From Erythroxylum novogranatense (Eukaryota > Streptophyta > Magnoliopsida > Malpighiales > Erythroxylaceae), in the NCBI GenBank assembly GCA_029891385.1, contig JAIWQS010000093.1, positions 434,001 to 498,000 of the forward strand: a stretch of 64,000 bases of DNA, given 5' to 3'. The translations under genes and the position numbers were made by a program. Of the stretch, positions 61,296 through 64,000 are shown one piece after another. The notes under the pieces were generated by a model that was not told where the DNA came from, made no database searches, and worked only from the letters and a program-made list of their open reading frames with translations. Each line of letters opens with the position of its first letter. Position 1 is the stretch's first letter.

Positions 61296-62280
61296 GAGAG
61301 GACTCATGAGTCAAGAGTTCTGTGGAATGCTAAGGCTTCAGTAGGTTAGGTAAAGGAACCCATGCTGTCGCAGCCTCGTGGAGTCGCTGGTTTCAAGCAG
61401 GAGTGCAAGGCTCCACTTGATCCGAGGTTGTTCCCGGCCTTCACCCTGCATTTGTTCAGCAATGGGTCGATGCCACAACCTTCTTCGCTTCAGCCCCGTA
61501 AAGGGAGACGGTTTGATAGGTTGAGAAAGTATGGGGCCGATTTTTTGGAACATCGATCCGTAATAGCCGAGACTTGGCCGAGAAAGACCGAGAGAGTGCT
61601 AGATCGATAGAGTGTGAGGATGACGAGAGAGTCATCTATGCCGCAAGTTTGTTTCTGTGGAGATGCTCAGATTGGTGGGAGACCGTGCGTGAGTAGTCGA
61701 TAAGACCCAGAGGGTTGTCATGGCAGAACTTCTTGGTTGTTTTTAAAAGAAGTATCTATCGAGGTTTATATTCAAGCAGAACAGAGGGAGTTCCTCACTG
61801 ACCTCGTAGGGAGATGACAAAGTGAGTATGAGCGCCGATTCACGCATTAGCAGGTATGCTTCAGATCCGATGTCGAGGAGGAGGCCAGATGTCGCCGATT
61901 TGAATCGGTTCCGACTTGGCGATCGAGAGAAGGTGATAGTGCAAAACTTCGTGACTTCCAGAATTAGTCGAGGCACTCGAGGGTGGAAAATATTGAGAAT
62001 ATCAAGAGTGTAGTGAACAAGAAGAGAAAGGCGAGAGCGCCCAGAGGGAGGTAGCACTAGTACTCCTATGCCTGCACAGAGTGCTAGGAGCCCATGTTCG
62101 ATCCGAGGAGAGGAGCAGCAGCCAATCGACCGAGATCGACGAGGACTTCTACTGCTTACCAAGCCTCGACGAATAGGCAGAGAAGAGGAGATAGGACAAG
62201 TCATCCGTCCCATGTGTGAGCATCATGCAATTTCCATGGTGGAGAGTGTTACCGATTGATGGGAGCATGTTTTAATTATG
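61296..62280 (+). pseudogene. Gag of element C, continued after the D insertion
   Basis: The frame 61362-61610 and the following stretch encode gag pieces including ECEDDERVIYAASLFLWRCSDWWETVRE (61,610-61,700), the conserved gag block with WW, and GLSWQNFLVVFK. A stop follows WETVRE. The CCHC knuckle expected near 62,200-62,280 is not intact. Confidence 0.7.
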
Positions 62281-62281
62281 G

Positions 62282-63122
62282 ATGAAGGACACAGGCCCGA
62301 GAGTGTCCTCACCGCTCAGAGAGAGGATCTCGGATGCAAGCTTCCGTGAGGCCGAGACTGGGTCAAAGGATCGCAATGTAGTGGGTAGTTCCGATGCAGC
62401 CAAGAGAGTGGGTATTCCAGGTAGACCGAGGGGGCAGGCACCGGCTAGAGTGTTTGCAATGACTCGGGAGGATGCAGAGGCCACTCCAGATGTTGTCACT
62501 GGTATGACCAGATTATTTGCTGATGATGTGCTTGTTTTGATTGATCCAGGTTCTACTCACTCATTTGTTTCTTCGAGTAGACCTGTGTGTGATAGGATTG
62601 TGAGCCCATTGGATACTCCGCTGATGGTGAGTACCCAATCGCCAAGACATTGTGGTTAGTCAAGTGTATAGAGGTCGTGAGCTATGTATTGGTGGAGTAC
62701 ACTTGGTGGTAGATTTGATGCCACCGAAAATGGGAGGATTAGATGTGATTTTGGGTATGGATACGTCAGAGAAGTACAATGCCCGTTTGGATTGCAAGCA
62801 GAAGATAGTAGAATTTGAATTGGATAGCGGCATGAGAACGGTGTTTGTGGGGGACAGAAAAGCAGGTCCGCCTAGAATTGTTTCAGCATTGACAGTAGAA
62901 AAGATAATGAGGAAGGGTTGTGAGAAGTTTTTGGCCTATGTGATAGATTCCAGGGCAGATAGAGGGAAGTTGGAGGATATTCCAGTAGTCAGGGAATTCT
63001 CGGATGTCTTTCCCGAAGAATTGTCAGGACTACCGCCAGTTAGGAAAATTAAGTTTCCCATTGAGCTTCTTCTCGTGTATCGATTCGATTTCACTCCGCC
63101 AACCGGATGGGTCTTTAATTGA
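62282..63122 (+). pseudogene. Protease region of element C
   Basis: 62282-62659 ends with FADDVLVLIDPGSTHSFVSS; D-P-G replaces D-S-G, a form frequent in plant gypsy proteases. 62652-63122 overlaps it by 8 bp in another frame and continues with MGGLDVILGMD, the linker VREFSDVFPEELSGLPPVR and the start of RT. The overlap marks a small frameshift at about 62,650. Confidence 0.8.
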
Positions 63123-64000
63123 AAGGGCTTAAGAAGCAGTTAGAGAAGATGTTGGAGAAAGGGACGTTAGACCGAGTTCTTCACCTTGGGGAGCTCCGGT
63201 TCTTTTTGCAAAGTAGAAAGATGGCTCGTTGAGGATGTGTATGGACTATCGGAAGTTGAATTTGGTCACTGTGAAGAACAAGTATCCGCTTCCTCGCATT
63301 GATGATCTGTTTGATCAATTGTAAGGGGCGAAAGTCATCTCTAAGATAGACTTGAGATCGGGTTATCATCAGTTGAGGATTAAGGAGTTGGATGTGCCGA
63401 AGATTACTTTTAGGACGTGGTATGGGCATTTTGAGTTTATGGTGATGCCTTTCGGATTGACGAATGCTCCTGTAGCTTTTATGGATTTGATGAATCGGGT
63501 CTTTAAGCCATTCTTGGACCAATTTATCATTGTCTTCATTGATGATATATTGGTCTACTCCAAGAGTGATCGGGAGCATGAAGAGCATTTGAGGATTTCT
63601 TTGGAGACTTTGAGGAGGCATGAACTGTATGCCAAATTCGATAAATGTGAATTTTGGCTGAGGGAAGTTGCATTTTTTGGACATGTGATTTCCGAACAGG
63701 GAGTGCATATGGATCCAAAGAAAATAGAAGCTGTGGTGAATTAGGAAGGCCCGAAGAATGTAGCAAAAGTGAGGAGCTTTCTGGGTTTGGCAGGTTACTA
63801 CAAGAGGTTTGTGGAGGGATTCTTTATGATAGCCGCTCCGATGACGAAGTTGTTGAGGAAAAATCAAAAGTTTGTTTGGAGTGAGGAGTGTCAGAGGAGC
63901 TTCGAGGAGCTCAAACACAGATTGACGAGTGCTCCGATTCTGATTTTGCCATCGGGTGATGAGGGTTATACTGTATATAGTGATGCTTCGAGGAAGGGTC
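63123..64000 (+). pseudogene. Reverse transcriptase of element C, cut by the window end
   Basis: [13 protein letters not shown] (about 63,230-63,270) and [13 protein letters not shown] are followed by the open frame 63352-63744 with [25 protein letters not shown], the active site FIDDILVYS, then [20 protein letters not shown] at 63742 interrupts where Trp is expected; the same frame then continues open (RSFLGLAGYYKRFVEGF...) to the window end. Further in-frame stops lie at about 63,214 (TAG) and 63,322 (TAA). Confidence 0.88.

Larger units (their letters stand above)
49324..64000 (+). mobile_element. Element C: Ty3/gypsy element, interrupted by D and cut by the window end
   Basis: The 5' LTR is 49324-51536 (TGTTGGACCCCG...GGGCTCAACA, 2,213 bp). 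It is followed by a perfect PBS TGGTATCAGAGC (51541-51552). Gag starts at 51715 (MPPRRRVRGVLQG) and is interrupted at 51,785 by element D. Gag resumes at 61,296, then protease and RT follow to the window end. The [23 protein letters not shown]-type protease and MPPRR gag start resemble Del/Tekay-type chromoviruses; the lineage is inferred. It sits within the integrase relic of element A. Its 3' LTR should lie downstream. Confidence 0.8.

Noticed and set aside
63181..63918. 245-residue minus-strand open frame, the longest of its strand in this area
   Set aside because: It is antisense to a clear gypsy reverse transcriptase on the plus strand, and its composition is that of a reverse complement of conserved RT codons.

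Overview
This window reads as nuclear DNA of a flowering plant, almost certainly a eudicot. It is AT-rich, with long gene-free stretches, two plant gene families (an LTL1-type GDSL lipase with five exons and a MUSTANG-type domesticated Mutator transposase), and many LTR retrotransposons inserted into one another. The species cannot be named from the sequence.

Layout. 1-4.6 kb: one intact host gene on the minus strand, a secreted GDSL esterase/lipase of 370 aa (five exons, all junctions canonical). 5.9-8.9 kb: a decayed Ty1/copia element, minus strand. 10.4-13.1 kb: two LTR-like fragments. 13.8-23.9 kb: a nearly full-length Tat-lineage Ty3/gypsy element on the minus strand (gag, PR, RT, RH, INT) with about 412-bp LTRs, a 64-bp tandem array and a long reading frame of opposite polarity between pol and the 3' LTR. 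24.5-26.1 kb: two truncated LTR fragments. 27.5-29.8 kb: the MUSTANG-like gene on the minus strand, complete in domains but split by a single-base frameshift. 32.0-32.7 kb: the 3' end of a LINE.

From 34.16 kb to the end there is a four-level nest. Element A (Ty3/gypsy, plus strand, starts 34,159) carries element B (36,121-44,753, minus strand) inside its 5' LTR. B has two LTRs of about 3.95 kb, only 724 bp of interior and a perfect 5-bp target duplication. A's integrase is cut at 49,323 by element C (Ty3/gypsy, plus strand, 49,324 to beyond the window). C's gag is in turn cut by element D (Ty1/copia, 51,786-61,295, LTRs of about 1.8 kb, 5-bp target duplication). The missing 3' parts of A and C should lie downstream.

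The LTRs of A, B, C and a fragment at 24.5 kb are related, although they belong to different families. At one equivalent position A, B and C carry family-specific repeat patches: a GC-rich CGCCGCGGCG-type patch in B and C, and a 16-bp repeat plus TGACGTCA-like boxes in A. In B this patch differs strongly between two otherwise almost identical LTRs, which is the most unusual signal in the window. Other notable structures are eight helically spaced copies of a 10-bp palindrome in the leader of D, a hairpin that encloses the TATA box of the small copia LTR, and a possible conserved intron inside the gypsy LTRs.
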